Below, piece by piece: positions 16,123 through 24,948 of a stretch of DNA of 64,000 nt. The stretch's first letter is position 1. The number at the start of each line of letters is the position of its first letter. The translations under genes and the position numbers were made by a program. Source of the stretch: Streptantibioticus rubrisoli (GTDB taxonomy: Bacteria > Actinomycetota > Actinomycetes > Streptomycetales > Streptomycetaceae); contig NZ_JANFNH010000022.1 in the NCBI RefSeq assembly GCF_024436055.1, forward strand, positions 1 to 64,000. The letters are read 5' to 3'. The notes beneath the pieces were generated by a model. The model searched no databases. It had not been told where the DNA came from and saw only the letters and a list, made by a program, of their open reading frames with translations.

Positions 16123-16878
16123 TTACGCCTTGAGGGTGTCCTTGCGATACAGCCAGGCCGCACCACCGGCGAAGACCAGCAGGTAGGCGACGAGCAGCAA
16201 GATGTCCCGCAGATGCGGGGCGTCGCCCTGCTCGATGGCGTGGCCCAGACCGGCGTAGGCGTAGGTGGGCAGCCACTTGGCTATGTTCTGCAGCCACTGA
16301 GGGAAGACCGTGAACGGCATCCACAGTCCGCCGAGGATCGACAACGCGAAGTAGATGATCATGGTGATCGGGCGGACCGCGTCGCCGGAGGCTGTGTAGC
16401 CGATGGCCACACCGAGGGCGGCGAACACCATGCTGCCCGCCCAGATCGAGAAGGTGAGCGCGGCCCACTGCCAGGCTGCCAGATCGACGCCCTTGGCCAG
16501 TGCCGCGACGAGCTCCACGATCACGATCGCGGGCAGCGTGACGGTCGCCATGGAAGCGATCTTGGAGATCACATAGCCATGGCCGGGCAGCGCGGTCAGC
16601 CGCAACTGCCGCACCCAGCCCTTCTCCCGCTCCTTGGCGATCCGCTCGCTGTTGCCCATCAGCACGGCGGTCAGCGCGCCGAAGGAGGCCATTCCCACCA
16701 TGTAGTACAGCTGCGTCGACAGATGGCTGTGCGGGATCATGTCCGCCTTGCTGGACGAACTGGAGATCAGCAGGAACAGCGCCACGGGATAGATCACCGT
16801 GAAGAACATGAACTTCTTGTTCCGCAGGCTGCGCGTGATCTCCAGCTTGATCAGCGCGCCGGAAGCGAGGGTGTTCAT
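16123..16878 (-). CDS. ABC-2 type transporter permease
   Basis: Membrane subunit (251 aa) of an ABC exporter with six hydrophobic segments, including the first at KFMFFTVIYPVALFLLIS. The last is VAYLLVFAGGAAWLY. A cytoplasmic loop, GNSERIAKEREKGWVRQLRL, is the typical ATPase-contact region of drug or antibiotic exporters in the ABC-2 class. Its ATG overlaps the ATPase stop by 4 bp, and the kinase gene follows after 10 bp. With a DesK/LiaS-like kinase behind it, an exporter for a membrane-active or lipid-like compound is plausible; the substrate is unknown. Confidence 0.93.
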   Translation of the reverse strand: MNTLASGALIKLEITRSLRNKKFMFFTVIYPVALFLLISSSSSKADMIPHSHLSTQLYYMVGMASFGALTAVLMGNSERIAKEREKGWVRQLRLTALPGHGYVISKIASMATVTLPAIVIVELVAALAKGVDLAAWQWAALTFSIWAGSMVFAALGVAIGYTASGDAVRPITMIIYFALSILGGLWMPFTVFPQWLQNIAKWLPTYAYAGLGHAIEQGDAPHLRDILLLVAYLLVFAGGAAWLYRKDTLKA

Positions 16879-17825
16879 CGTGCCGCCTCCTCAGCGGTCG
16901 CAGCGTCGGTGATCGCTATGAAGGCCTGCTCAAGGCCGAGCCCGGCGACCTCCAGGTTCCGGGGGTACAGGCCCAGGCCGTAGACGGCGTGCGTGGTGGC
17001 GTCCGCGTCGGTGGACTGGATGCGCACCGTGCGCCCGGAGACGCTGAGCGCGGTCAGGAACGGCAGGCCGCGCAGCGCCGCCTCGTCCACCTCCCCGTCG
17101 AGGTCGAAGACGATCCGGCGGGCACCGGCCTTGGCCTTGATCTCAGCCGCCGACCCGTCCGCGAGCACCCGGCCGCGGTGCAGCACGATCACCCGGTCGG
17201 CGATCGCGTCCGCCTCCTCCAGGTAGTGGGTGGCGAACAGCACCGTGCGGCCCTGCGCCGCCTGCTGGCGCATCGTGGCCCAGAAGCTCTGCCGCACGGT
17301 GACATCCATACCCGTGGTGGGCTCGTCCAGGATGATCAGGTCGTTGGCCCCGGCGGTGGCGAGCGCGAACCGCACCCGCTGCTCCTGGCCGCCGGAGAGC
17401 TTGTTGACCATCCGGTCGGCGATCTCGGTGATCCCGGCGTGCTCCAGCACCTGCTGTACCGGATAGGCCTTCGGGTGCAGGTCGCAGGCGAGCTTGACCA
17501 GCTCGCGGACCTTCACCTCCTCCATCAGCCCGCCGCTTTGCAGCATCGCACCGACCTTGCCCTGGGCGATCGCCCGCGCGGGAGTGGTGCCGAAGACCTC
17601 GACCGTCCCGGAGTCCGCGTTGCGCAGGCCCAGCAGCAGGTCGAGGGTGGTGGACTTGCCCGCGCCGTTCGGCCCGAGCAGCGCCACCGTCTCGCCCGGG
17701 TGCAGATCCAGGTTGACGTCGTTGACGGCCTTGACCTGGCCGAAGGACTTGTTCACCCGCGAGAAGCGGACGGCCGGGATGGCCATGTCCCGCCTCTGCG
17801 TCGTCGGTGCGGCTGTTGCGCTCAT
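16875..17825 (-). CDS. ABC transporter ATP-binding protein (ABC-2 exporter)
   Basis: ATPase of 316 aa driving the adjacent ABC-2 permease. Walker A is GPNGAGKST, the Q-loop region is GAMLQSGG, the signature is LSGGQEQRVRFALA, and Walker B is DLIILDEPTTGMD with the switch His in FATHYLEEAD. The C-terminal 90 residues form the regulatory extension common in drug-export ATPases. The first gene of the four-gene operon starts at ATG 17825 with GAGG upstream; ATG 17786 is an alternative. A palindrome lies 60-75 bp upstream. Confidence 0.94.
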   Translation of the reverse strand: MSATAAPTTQRRDMAIPAVRFSRVNKSFGQVKAVNDVNLDLHPGETVALLGPNGAGKSTTLDLLLGLRNADSGTVEVFGTTPARAIAQGKVGAMLQSGGLMEEVKVRELVKLACDLHPKAYPVQQVLEHAGITEIADRMVNKLSGGQEQRVRFALATAGANDLIILDEPTTGMDVTVRQSFWATMRQQAAQGRTVLFATHYLEEADAIADRVIVLHRGRVLADGSAAEIKAKAGARRIVFDLDGEVDEAALRGLPFLTALSVSGRTVRIQSTDADATTHAVYGLGLYPRNLEVAGLGLEQAFIAITDAATAEEAAR

Positions 17826-17884
17826 GGGGACAATCCTCGCTGGCCTCGAGGAACCTCGGCAGTGCCGCTCATCGTGTTCTGGGG

Positions 17885-17898
17885 ATGACAGATGTCAT
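17885..17898. promoter_or_regulatory. Palindrome upstream of ABC exporter/two-component operon
   Basis: ATGACA-GA-TGTCAT is a perfect 6-bp inverted repeat with a 2-bp spacer, followed by another CATGACA half-site near 17907. It lies 60-73 bp before the ATPase start. Two-component exporters of this kind are usually controlled by their own regulator at such a site, so this is a good operator candidate. Direct evidence is lacking. Confidence 0.5.
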
Positions 17899-17928
17899 AC
17901 CCGGACCATGACAGCTCTCCCATGAGCC

Positions 17929-17963
17929 GGGCCGCGGCGGTCGTCCCGCGACCGCCGCGGCCC
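17929..17963 (-). terminator. Terminator after the PG-binding membrane protein gene
   Basis: A perfect 15-bp inverted repeat (17929-17943 and 17949-17963) with a 5-nt loop begins 22 bp after the stop of the minus-strand gene at 17986. It separates that transcript from the exporter operon promoter. Confidence 0.82.
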
Positions 17964-17985
17964 GTCAAGCTCCGCCCGCCAGGCC

Positions 17986-20151
17986 TCAGTTGGCCACGTT
18001 CTGGATCACCGCGGTCTTCTCCGGCGCGGTCTTGGCGAGCGCGGGCAGCATCGCCGAGGCTACGTCCTGCGGGGTGACCGGCGTCTTGGTGCCGATGCCG
18101 CGCTCCAGCAGCACGCCGTCGAAGGCGTTGCCGTACAGCTGCCTGAGCACCGCCAGGTCGATGTGGAGCGTCATCTTCCCGTTGCTTGGCGCCGGGACGA
18201 TCGTGAGGATCTTGCTCAGCGACTTCTGCGGGCTGAACAGCACCGAGTGCGTCCCGGCCGTCACCGTGATCTTCCCGGACATCGCCGGATCGCCGATGGT
18301 CCTGATCGCCTCGTCGATCTGGGCCTGGGTGACGCGCGGCTGGTGCGTGGTGACCGCCAGATCGACCGGGTCGTTCCTGCCGGTCTCGGCGCGCTGGGTG
18401 TAGGCGGCGGTGATCTTCTGCACCGAGGCGTCGGCGTCCACCGCCTGGTACGGGGTGCCGGGTACGCCGACCGGCTTGCCGTCCACGAACTTCACCATGC
18501 CGTCGGAGCCGCCGGTGTTGGGCGACAGCGTCTGCAGCTGGCTGCGCAGCTTCTCCTGGTCGACGTTGATCGCGGGCGCCACCTGGTGCTCGCCGCCGAA
18601 CAGTGAGCCGATCACCGAGATCGGGTTGTAGTCCCGGTGCGCGACCTGGTTGACCGAGTCCTCGGTGTTGATCGACAGTCCGGCGAGTTCCGGCTTGAGC
18701 TGCTTGTCCTGGTTTCCGATGTGCACGGTGATCGGAGCGGTGCCCCGGTCGCCCACGGCCGCGTTGAGCGCCTTGAGCGCCTCGTCCCTGGTCTTGCCGC
18801 CTATGTCGACGCCCAGCACGGTGGTGCCGGTCGGTACGTCGGCGTGGTCCATCAGCAATCCCGCCGCGTACGCGATGCCGACCACGGCCAGCACCGCGGT
18901 CGCGGCGAGCGCCGCCTTGGAGCGGCCCTTGCGCGCGGGCTTGGCCGCGGCCTTCGGCTTGGCGCCCCCGTCGGACCCCGCGGGCGGCTTGGGCGCAGCG
19001 GGCGGAACCGGCGCGTTCACCGCGGGGATGCCGCTGACCAGGGTGTCACCGGAGATGTGGTCGGCCTCGTCAGACGCGCCCCCGTCCCGCGCTTCCGCGG
19101 CCAGCGACGACATATACATGCCACCGGTCACCGGCCCCGTGGTCGGCCCGCTGGGCACCTCCGGAATGTCCGGTGCGCTGCCCGCCGACGGAAAACCAGG
19201 GAACGGCACACTGCCGGGCGGCGGTCCGCCCACCACGCCGTCACCCGCGGCACCGCCCAGCCGCCCCCCGAACGGGTCCGAGGAGGAGGCTGACGAACCC
19301 GCGCCGGGGAAGACCTGATCGCCCGAACCGGCGGCCGTCGTACCGGCGCCGGGGAAATCCGAAAGACCCGAACCGGAAGCAGAACCGGAAGCCGCAGGCC
19401 CGGCACCGGGAAACAGCGGGTCGGCAGCGCCCGAAGGCTGCGGCCCACCCGGACTGTCGTTCAGATACGGGATGTTGGGCTGCCCCGAACCCGACGCGCC
19501 CGCGCCACCCGCGCCCGGAGCCGCTCCCGCGCCACCCGCGCCCGCCCCCGGAGCCGCGGCGCCGGAGGGCTTCTGCCGTGCCGCGGACGTGGGCTGGCCA
19601 GCCGGACCCACCGGCTTGCGCGGCGCGAACCAGTCGCTGGTGCCCGCCCCGCCCCTGTCCGTACCGCCCGCGCCGGACTTCGCCGTCTCCGTACCGCGCC
19701 CGGCGGCGGCCCCGTCCGAGCCCGACGAGGCGCCCAGCGGCGCCCGGCTGGCCCGCGGCGCGGCACCGCGCGACGCCCCGCCGCCCTCAGCGGCGGAAGC
19801 GGAAGCCGAAGCGGAAGCGGAAGCGGAACCGTCCGGCCGGCCCTCGGCGTCGCTGCTTTCGGCGACCGGGGTGCGCACCACCACCGGCGGGATCGGCCGC
19901 GAACCGGGAATGTTGATCCGGATCCGGGTGGTCAGCGTGGTCTCGGTCCTCGGCTCCTGGGGTGTGCGCTCACGAGTCTCCTGACCGCCCGCGGCAGCTC
20001 CCGGGGTGCCCGGCGTCCTGCCGACGCCCTGCTCCTCCTGCGGTCGCGGCGACGCAGACTGGCGGGTTCCGTACGGCGGTGTCCCGGACGGGTACGCGGC
20101 GCCGCCGCGACCCTGGGGTCCTGAGGACGAACTGTCAGTTTCACGGCTCAA
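17986..20151 (-). CDS. Large membrane protein with disordered N-terminus and PG_binding_4-like ectodomain
   Basis: A 721-aa type II membrane protein. Roughly the first 400 residues are low-complexity Pro/Gly/Ala/Ser with acidic patches and should be disordered in the cytoplasm. A basic stretch (RKGRSKAAL) and one helix (about residues 410-432) follow. The outer part has repeated modules such as TTVLGVDIGGKTRDEALKALN and INVDQEKLRSQLQTL, resembling the YoaR/VanW-linked putative peptidoglycan-binding fold. No VanW domain follows. The start is TTG 20151 behind GGGAG. A cell-wall attachment or sensing role is inferred from the fold and the single transmembrane helix. It stands alone between the exporter operon and the mshB pair. 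Confidence 0.8.
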   Translation of the reverse strand: MSRETDSSSSGPQGRGGAAYPSGTPPYGTRQSASPRPQEEQGVGRTPGTPGAAAGGQETRERTPQEPRTETTLTTRIRINIPGSRPIPPVVVRTPVAESSDAEGRPDGSASASASASASAAEGGGASRGAAPRASRAPLGASSGSDGAAAGRGTETAKSGAGGTDRGGAGTSDWFAPRKPVGPAGQPTSAARQKPSGAAAPGAGAGGAGAAPGAGGAGASGSGQPNIPYLNDSPGGPQPSGAADPLFPGAGPAASGSASGSGLSDFPGAGTTAAGSGDQVFPGAGSSASSSDPFGGRLGGAAGDGVVGGPPPGSVPFPGFPSAGSAPDIPEVPSGPTTGPVTGGMYMSSLAAEARDGGASDEADHISGDTLVSGIPAVNAPVPPAAPKPPAGSDGGAKPKAAAKPARKGRSKAALAATAVLAVVGIAYAAGLLMDHADVPTGTTVLGVDIGGKTRDEALKALNAAVGDRGTAPITVHIGNQDKQLKPELAGLSINTEDSVNQVAHRDYNPISVIGSLFGGEHQVAPAINVDQEKLRSQLQTLSPNTGGSDGMVKFVDGKPVGVPGTPYQAVDADASVQKITAAYTQRAETGRNDPVDLAVTTHQPRVTQAQIDEAIRTIGDPAMSGKITVTAGTHSVLFSPQKSLSKILTIVPAPSNGKMTLHIDLAVLRQLYGNAFDGVLLERGIGTKTPVTPQDVASAMLPALAKTAPEKTAVIQNVAN

Positions 20152-20290
20152 AGCAGGTTCTCCCGGTTAGCTTCGCCACCCGTCACGGCCATCCGCAGGC
20201 GGCTCGCCAGCGCGCACCACCATACTGGCCAGCTTCGGGTACGGCCCGGCGACCGCCGATCCGACCGACCGTCAGCCCATCACACAGGTG

Positions 20291-20665
20291 TCATCGGGTA
20301 CCAAGTCGGGCGCTCTGGGCGCCGGGAGGCGTCTGACGCGGTAGGGTGCCACAGATCACGCCCACCGCCATCCCGCCCAACAGGTAGATGTACGGGCCGA
20401 GACCCGCGGCGAACAGGAAGTCGCCTTCCGGGCGCGTGACGCTCAGGTACATGACCGTGAGGAACCACAGCACGGTCGGCACCGCGGCACCCAGCCGGTT
20501 ACGGGTGAGTTGGGCACCACCGTAGAAGAGTCCGGCGCAGCCCGCCAGTGCGAGGATCAACCCGCCCGGGAACCAACCGTCCTGCACCACCGCCCCGGCG
20601 GCGGCGACCAGCACCCCGAGGATCCCCAGGACCACGTACTGCACGATGCGCACGGCCGCGTTCAC
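20291..20665 (-). CDS. Small membrane protein, DUF6113-type
   Basis: The 124-aa product has about four hydrophobic segments ([52 protein letters not shown] and [15 protein letters not shown]). A short polar tail ends it, and there is no catalytic motif. The GTG start overlaps the mshB stop by 4 bp (GTGA), so the two are translationally coupled. This neighbour of mshB recurs in Streptomyces, as far as I recall, but no role in mycothiol metabolism is established. Confidence 0.85.
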   Translation of the reverse strand: MNAAVRIVQYVVLGILGVLVAAAGAVVQDGWFPGGLILALAGCAGLFYGGAQLTRNRLGAAVPTVLWFLTVMYLSVTRPEGDFLFAAGLGPYIYLLGGMAVGVICGTLPRQTPPGAQSARLGTR

Positions 20666-21561
20666 ACCTCCGTTCCGGCGAAGAGGTCATCGGCGTGCCC
20701 TGCCGACTGGTGACCTCGCACCATACGGTAGTACTCCACGGCGAACACCGGCTGACCGAGGTCGTTCGACAAGGCGAAGAACGGACCGTCGACCACGATC
20801 TGGGTGGCGTGCGCGCGCATCGCCGCCGCCTTCCGCTCGACGTAGCCAGTGCCGTCCACGGCGACGGTCACCTGGTCGTCGTCCACCACGCCCGGTACGT
20901 CGTCCAGCGAGGCGATGCCCGCGAACACGGTCTCGCCAGCCGCCCGCAGCTTGGCGAAGCCCTCCTCGGCCGCGGAGCGCGGTACGCAGTTCCAGTAGAT
21001 CCTGGCGATGGCGTGCGGCGCGCCGAGCTCCGGCCGGTACCCGGGGTCCGCGGCCAGGTCGGCGGCGAGCATGGCGACCCGGTGGGCCTGGATGTGATCG
21101 GGGTGCCCGTATCCGCCATTCGGGTCATACGCCACCAGCACCTGGGGCCGCACCTCGCGCACCACGGCCACCAGATGCCCGGCCGCCTCGTCCAGGTCGG
21201 CCTGCCAGAAGCAGCCCGGGCGCTCGTTCTGCACCGCGCCCATCATCCCGGAGTCGCGGTACAGTCCGGGGCCGCCCAGGAAGCGGTGGTCGGTGACCCC
21301 GAGCTCCCGCATGGCGGCGGCCAGCTCGCCGATGCGGTGCTCGCCGAGGGTGTTGTCCCGGTCGGATGTCAGGTGCGCGAGTTCGGGCGGGATGACCTCG
21401 CCCTCCTCGCCCAGGGTGCAGGTCACCAGGGTGACGTGAGCGCCCTCCGCGGCGTACTTGGCCATCGTGGCACCGTTGTTGATGGACTCGTCGTCGGGGT
21501 GCGCGTGTACGAGCAGCAGCCGTCGAGCGGGCAGCCCGTCCGGGCCGTCGGATTCGGTCAT
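20662..21561 (-). CDS. mshB: GlcNAc-Ins deacetylase of mycothiol synthesis
   Basis: Zinc-dependent deacetylase of 299 aa. It converts N-acetylglucosaminyl-inositol to glucosaminyl-inositol, the second committed step to mycothiol, the main low-molecular-weight thiol of actinobacteria. The PIG-L/LmbE fold signature [14 protein letters not shown] supplies the first His/Asp zinc ligands and the general base, and [10 protein letters not shown] gives the later His. The conserved [12 protein letters not shown] loop matches MshB rather than Mca. No other msh gene is in the window, as usual, since these are scattered. It is the first gene of a two-gene operon. No clear disulfide-stress promoter was found. 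Confidence 0.95.
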   Translation of the reverse strand: MTESDGPDGLPARRLLLVHAHPDDESINNGATMAKYAAEGAHVTLVTCTLGEEGEVIPPELAHLTSDRDNTLGEHRIGELAAAMRELGVTDHRFLGGPGLYRDSGMMGAVQNERPGCFWQADLDEAAGHLVAVVREVRPQVLVAYDPNGGYGHPDHIQAHRVAMLAADLAADPGYRPELGAPHAIARIYWNCVPRSAAEEGFAKLRAAGETVFAGIASLDDVPGVVDDDQVTVAVDGTGYVERKAAAMRAHATQIVVDGPFFALSNDLGQPVFAVEYYRMVRGHQSAGHADDLFAGTEV

Positions 21562-21586
21562 ACCCGCAGCGTATGGCCTGGGCCGG

Positions 21587-21781
21587 TCAGAACTTGAAGT
21601 TGCCGATCATGCTTGCCACGTTCGTGGTCAGCTGCCGGATGGTGGGCGCCACGGAGGAACTGGCGAGGAAGAACCCGAGCAGTACACAGACGAGGGCGTG
21701 CATGCCCTTCAGGCCGGACTTGTTGACCAGCAGGACCACGATGATCAGCAGCAGTAGCACCGCCGAAATCGAGAGTGCCAC
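21587..21781 (-). CDS. 64-aa small membrane protein
   Basis: The product has two hydrophobic helices ([17 protein letters not shown] and [15 protein letters not shown]). A short amphipathic C-terminus ends [19 protein letters not shown]. The GTG start at 21781 has a good GGAGGTGA site upstream. Similar 60-70 aa proteins are common in Streptomyces. They may be small holin-like or conjugation-associated proteins, but I cannot assign a role. It ends 25 bp before mshB on the same strand and may be cotranscribed with it. Confidence 0.75.
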   Translation of the reverse strand: MALSISAVLLLLIIVVLLVNKSGLKGMHALVCVLLGFFLASSSVAPTIRQLTTNVASMIGNFKF

Positions 21782-22347
21782 AGCGGCTCACCTCCAGGTA
21801 CGCACCGACGGGACCTTGCCAACCGGGTATTACAACCTTCGGCAACTGATCATAACTTTCCGTGAGTCCGCATACCTCGGTGCACAGATGCATGCGGGGG
21901 CGCACGCTTGTGCGCACCTACGGTGCCCACCTCGCCCTCTCAGGGCAACACCCGCGTCCCGCCTGGGAAGATGAGGGATTTCTGGGCAACTCCCTTGGGA
22001 GATCACGGTGTTGGCGTGCCCACCAGGGCGCTCCATTACGGATGCGATGTGTTCTACGCAACAGCCCGGGGAAGGCCCCACTCCATCTCCCCAACCCCAC
22101 CGCGGGCGCGACGCCAGCCAAACCCCAGGGCAAACGGGTGGGCGGCTGGGCGAACCCCCACAACGCCACCCAGCACGAGCGAACTAGGCAGGTCGGGTGA
22201 AGTCCGTTGCGGTTCGGTAGCGCCCTGAAGGGGCGCCGGGCTGTGTTCATGTGCGGCTCCGCCGCGTGGGCGCGACCAGCCACAACGGCGCTGTAGACGA
22301 TCGACGGCACATCGCCGCACTCCCTGCGGAGCGCTTAGCTTCGACGT
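21782..22347. other. Long intergenic region between the small membrane gene and the peptidase
   Basis: 566 bp without a supportable gene. It presumably contains divergent promoters for the small membrane gene and the peptidase. It holds several short inverted repeats (CTCCC-TT-GGGAG near 21989 and a GCGCAC/GTGCGC pair near 21902-21917). It also contains the dispersed repeat described separately. Open frames here look random. Confidence 0.5.
22215..22295. repeat. Streptomyces-type dispersed intergenic repeat
   Basis: A small hairpin GCGCCC-TGAAG-GGGCGC (22220-22236) is followed by GTGCGGCTCCGCCGCGTGGG and GCGCGACCAGCCACAACGG. From general familiarity with Streptomyces sequence, this arrangement recurs in many intergenic regions of the genus. 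It is non-coding, and its origin and role are unknown. The exact limits are approximate. Confidence 0.6.
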
Positions 22348-24474
22348 ATGACCTTCCCCAAGCAACACGCCAGGACCCAGCGCTTCACCCTCGGCGCCCC
22401 CAGATCCTTCTCCCCTTCCCCCGACGGCGAGCGGGTGGCCTTCCTGCGCTCCCCTTCGGGTACCGACCGCACCAACCTCCTCTGGCTGCTGGACACCACG
22501 ACCGGCGAGGAACGCATCGCCGCCGACCCCCGCGCCCTCCTGGCCGGTGCGGAAGAGGAGTTGAGCCCCGAGGAGCAGGCGCGACGGGAGCGCACCAGGG
22601 AGGGGTCGGCGGGAATCGTCGGCTACGCGGTCGACCAGGCTGTGGAGTTGGCCGCGTTCCCCCTGTCCGGCCGCCTGTTCATCGCCGAACTGCGCGCGGG
22701 CACCACCCGTGAACTTCCCGTTCCGGGACCGGTGGTGGACCCCCGGCCCTCTCCTGACGGTCGGCTGATCGCCTACGTGGCGCGGGGCGCCCTGCGCGTC
22801 GTCCATGCGGACGGCACCGGCGACCGGGCACTGGCCGAGCCCGCGGACCCGAAGCACACCTGGGGCCTGGCGGAGTTCATCGCCGCCGAGGAGATGGGGC
22901 GGCACCGCGGCTTCTGGTGGTCGCCGAGCGGCGACCGGTTGCTGGCCGCGCACGTGGACGACTCCCCGGTGCGCCGCTGGTGGATCGCCGACCCGGCGCA
23001 CCCGTCGAACCCCCCGGCCGAGGTCGGCTACCCCGCCGCCGGGACCCCCAACGCACGCGTCACGCTGGCGCTGCTCGACCTGGACGGCTCGCGCACCGAG
23101 GTGGTCTGGGACCAGGACCGCTATCCGTATCTGGCCCGGGTGCACTGGTCGGCGTCCGGTGGGCCGCTGCTGCTGGTCCAGGCCCGCGACCAGCGCTCGC
23201 AGGTGTACCTGTCGGTGGACACGGACACCGGCGGGACGGCGCAGGTGCTGGAGGAGAGCGACCCGGTGTGGCTTGAACTCTTCTCCGGCGTCCCGGCCTG
23301 GAGCCCGGACGGCGAGTTGGTGCGGGTCGCCGACCGGGACGACGCCCGGGTGGTCATGGTGGCCGACCGGCCGCTGACCGGTGCGCGGCTGCACGTACGG
23401 GCGGTGCTCGACGTGGCCGAGGACGGCATCCTCGTCTCCGCCTCGTCGGGACCCGACGCGGAAGCCCAACCGGAAGCTGCTGCCCGGGAGTTGGGCGAGG
23501 TCCATGTCTACCGGGTCGCGGAGCACGGGGTGGAGCGCGTGTCACGGACACCGGGCGTGCACTCGGCCGTGCGCGGCGGCCCGTTGACGGTGCTGTCCTC
23601 GTCCTGTCTGGACCGCCCTGGCGCGACGGTGCGGGTACTGCGCGACGGCAAGGAGATCGCCCAGATCGCGTCGTACGCCGAGCGGCCGCTGTTGACCGCG
23701 CGGCCCACGCTGGTGGCGGCGGCCGAACGGCGCATTCCGGCCGCGGTGCTGCTGCCCACCGGCTACCAGGCGTCGGACGGTCCGCTTCCGGTGCTGCTGG
23801 ATCCGTACGGCGGGCCGCACGGTCAGCGAGTGGTCGCCGCGCACAACGCGCATCTGACCTCGCAGTGGTTCGCCGACCAGGGCTTCGCCGTGATCGTCGC
23901 GGACGGCCGCGGCACGCCGGGGCGCTCCCCGGCGTGGGAGAAGTCCATCGCCGGTGACTTCGCCGGGGCGACGCTGGACGACCAGGTGGACGCGCTGCGC
24001 GCGCTCGCCGACGAGCATCCGCTGGACCTCGGGCGGGTCGCCATCCGCGGCTGGTCGTACGGCGGTTACCTCGCGGCGCTCGCGGTGCTCCGCCGTCCCG
24101 ATGTGTTCCACGCGGGCATCGCGGGCGCGCCGGTCACCGACTGGCGGCTGTACGACACCCACTACACGGAGCGGTACCTGGGGGATCCGGCTGAATGCGG
24201 GAACGTGTACGACGTGAACTCGCTCGTAACTCAGGCGGGTTTGTCCGTACCAGCGGAACTCGCACGGCCATTGATGATCATTCACGGTCTGGCGGATGAC
24301 AACGTAGTCGCGGCGCATACGCTGCGGCTTTCCTCGGCGCTGTTGGCAGCGGGCCGCCCGCATGAGGTGCTGCCGTTGTCCGGAGTAACGCACATGACTC
24401 CGCAGGAACAGGTGGCGGAGAACCTGCTGCTGCTCCAGGTGGACTTCCTCAAGAAGTCCTTGGGCATGGCGTGA
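22348..24474 (+). CDS. S9-family dipeptidyl peptidase (DPP IV-like)
   Basis: Serine exopeptidase of 708 aa. The N-terminal two-thirds is the DPP IV beta-propeller, including RQLRAGTTRELP-type repeats and the substrate-binding EFIAAEEMGRHRGFWW double-Glu motif that grips the free N-terminus. The C-terminal alpha/beta hydrolase has the nucleophile in GWSYGGY (Ser near residue 570), an Asp in HGLADDNVV and the His in GVTHMTPQ. It removes dipeptides, commonly after Pro or Ala. No signal peptide is visible, so it should be cytoplasmic. It directly precedes the plus-strand peptide importer and may digest imported peptides. The ATG at 22348 has only a weak ribosome-binding site. Confidence 0.93.
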   Translation: MTFPKQHARTQRFTLGAPRSFSPSPDGERVAFLRSPSGTDRTNLLWLLDTTTGEERIAADPRALLAGAEEELSPEEQARRERTREGSAGIVGYAVDQAVELAAFPLSGRLFIAELRAGTTRELPVPGPVVDPRPSPDGRLIAYVARGALRVVHADGTGDRALAEPADPKHTWGLAEFIAAEEMGRHRGFWWSPSGDRLLAAHVDDSPVRRWWIADPAHPSNPPAEVGYPAAGTPNARVTLALLDLDGSRTEVVWDQDRYPYLARVHWSASGGPLLLVQARDQRSQVYLSVDTDTGGTAQVLEESDPVWLELFSGVPAWSPDGELVRVADRDDARVVMVADRPLTGARLHVRAVLDVAEDGILVSASSGPDAEAQPEAAARELGEVHVYRVAEHGVERVSRTPGVHSAVRGGPLTVLSSSCLDRPGATVRVLRDGKEIAQIASYAERPLLTARPTLVAAAERRIPAAVLLPTGYQASDGPLPVLLDPYGGPHGQRVVAAHNAHLTSQWFADQGFAVIVADGRGTPGRSPAWEKSIAGDFAGATLDDQVDALRALADEHPLDLGRVAIRGWSYGGYLAALAVLRRPDVFHAGIAGAPVTDWRLYDTHYTERYLGDPAECGNVYDVNSLVTQAGLSVPAELARPLMIIHGLADDNVVAAHTLRLSSALLAAGRPHEVLPLSGVTHMTPQEQVAENLLLLQVDFLKKSLGMA

Positions 24475-24948
24475 CACTCGGCGAGGAATAGTGCTGGTGC
24501 CCTGCCGAGAATTTCGCACACATTAGGACACCACTTGGGGTGGTGTCACTACCTCTGACGAAATTATCTGAGACTCGCGGGAGAGTCCAGGGCCGACCAG
24601 GACACGGGCGATCGACCGGGGCATAACCGGACCACCCCGGTCGATCCACCAGACCCGCGCGGCCGTACGGTGTTCACCGTGGAGCGTCCGTATATCGGTG
24701 AGACGACAGTCAAGTTGCCGGAATGTTAAGTCGCTTGATGCCCGTTTAGGCGCCTTCGTCCCACTGAATTGATCATTGTCAAGCACGCGTGCGCGGCAAT
24801 CCGCAAAATCTTCGCTCAAGAAGCTGGAGAACATCACTTTCCCGGGGTTCCCCCTCTTGACTCCGCAATGAATCCATTGCGAAAGTCCGCACAACCCGCG
24901 GCATTCACTCAAAGCCGCGTCGACCCACTGCGCGGGGATGGAAGCCCA
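24475..24948. other. Intergenic region before the BldK-like importer
   Basis: About 470 bp, AT-richer than the surrounding genes, probably holding the promoter of the plus-strand importer operon. A hairpin close to the peptidase gene is listed separately. An in-frame ATG at 24868 precedes the chosen permease start but lacks a ribosome-binding site. I could not assign a -35/-10 pair. Confidence 0.45.
24527..24547 (+). terminator. Terminator-like hairpin after the peptidase gene
   Basis: GACACCAC at 24527-24534 and its exact complement at 24540-24547 enclose a 5-nt loop, 52 bp after the peptidase stop. The stem is short, so an operator function is also possible. Confidence 0.5.

Noticed and set aside
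22054-23526. 490-aa minus-strand open frame opposite the peptidase gene
   Set aside because: Antisense to a gene with an intact catalytic triad; no recognisable feature.
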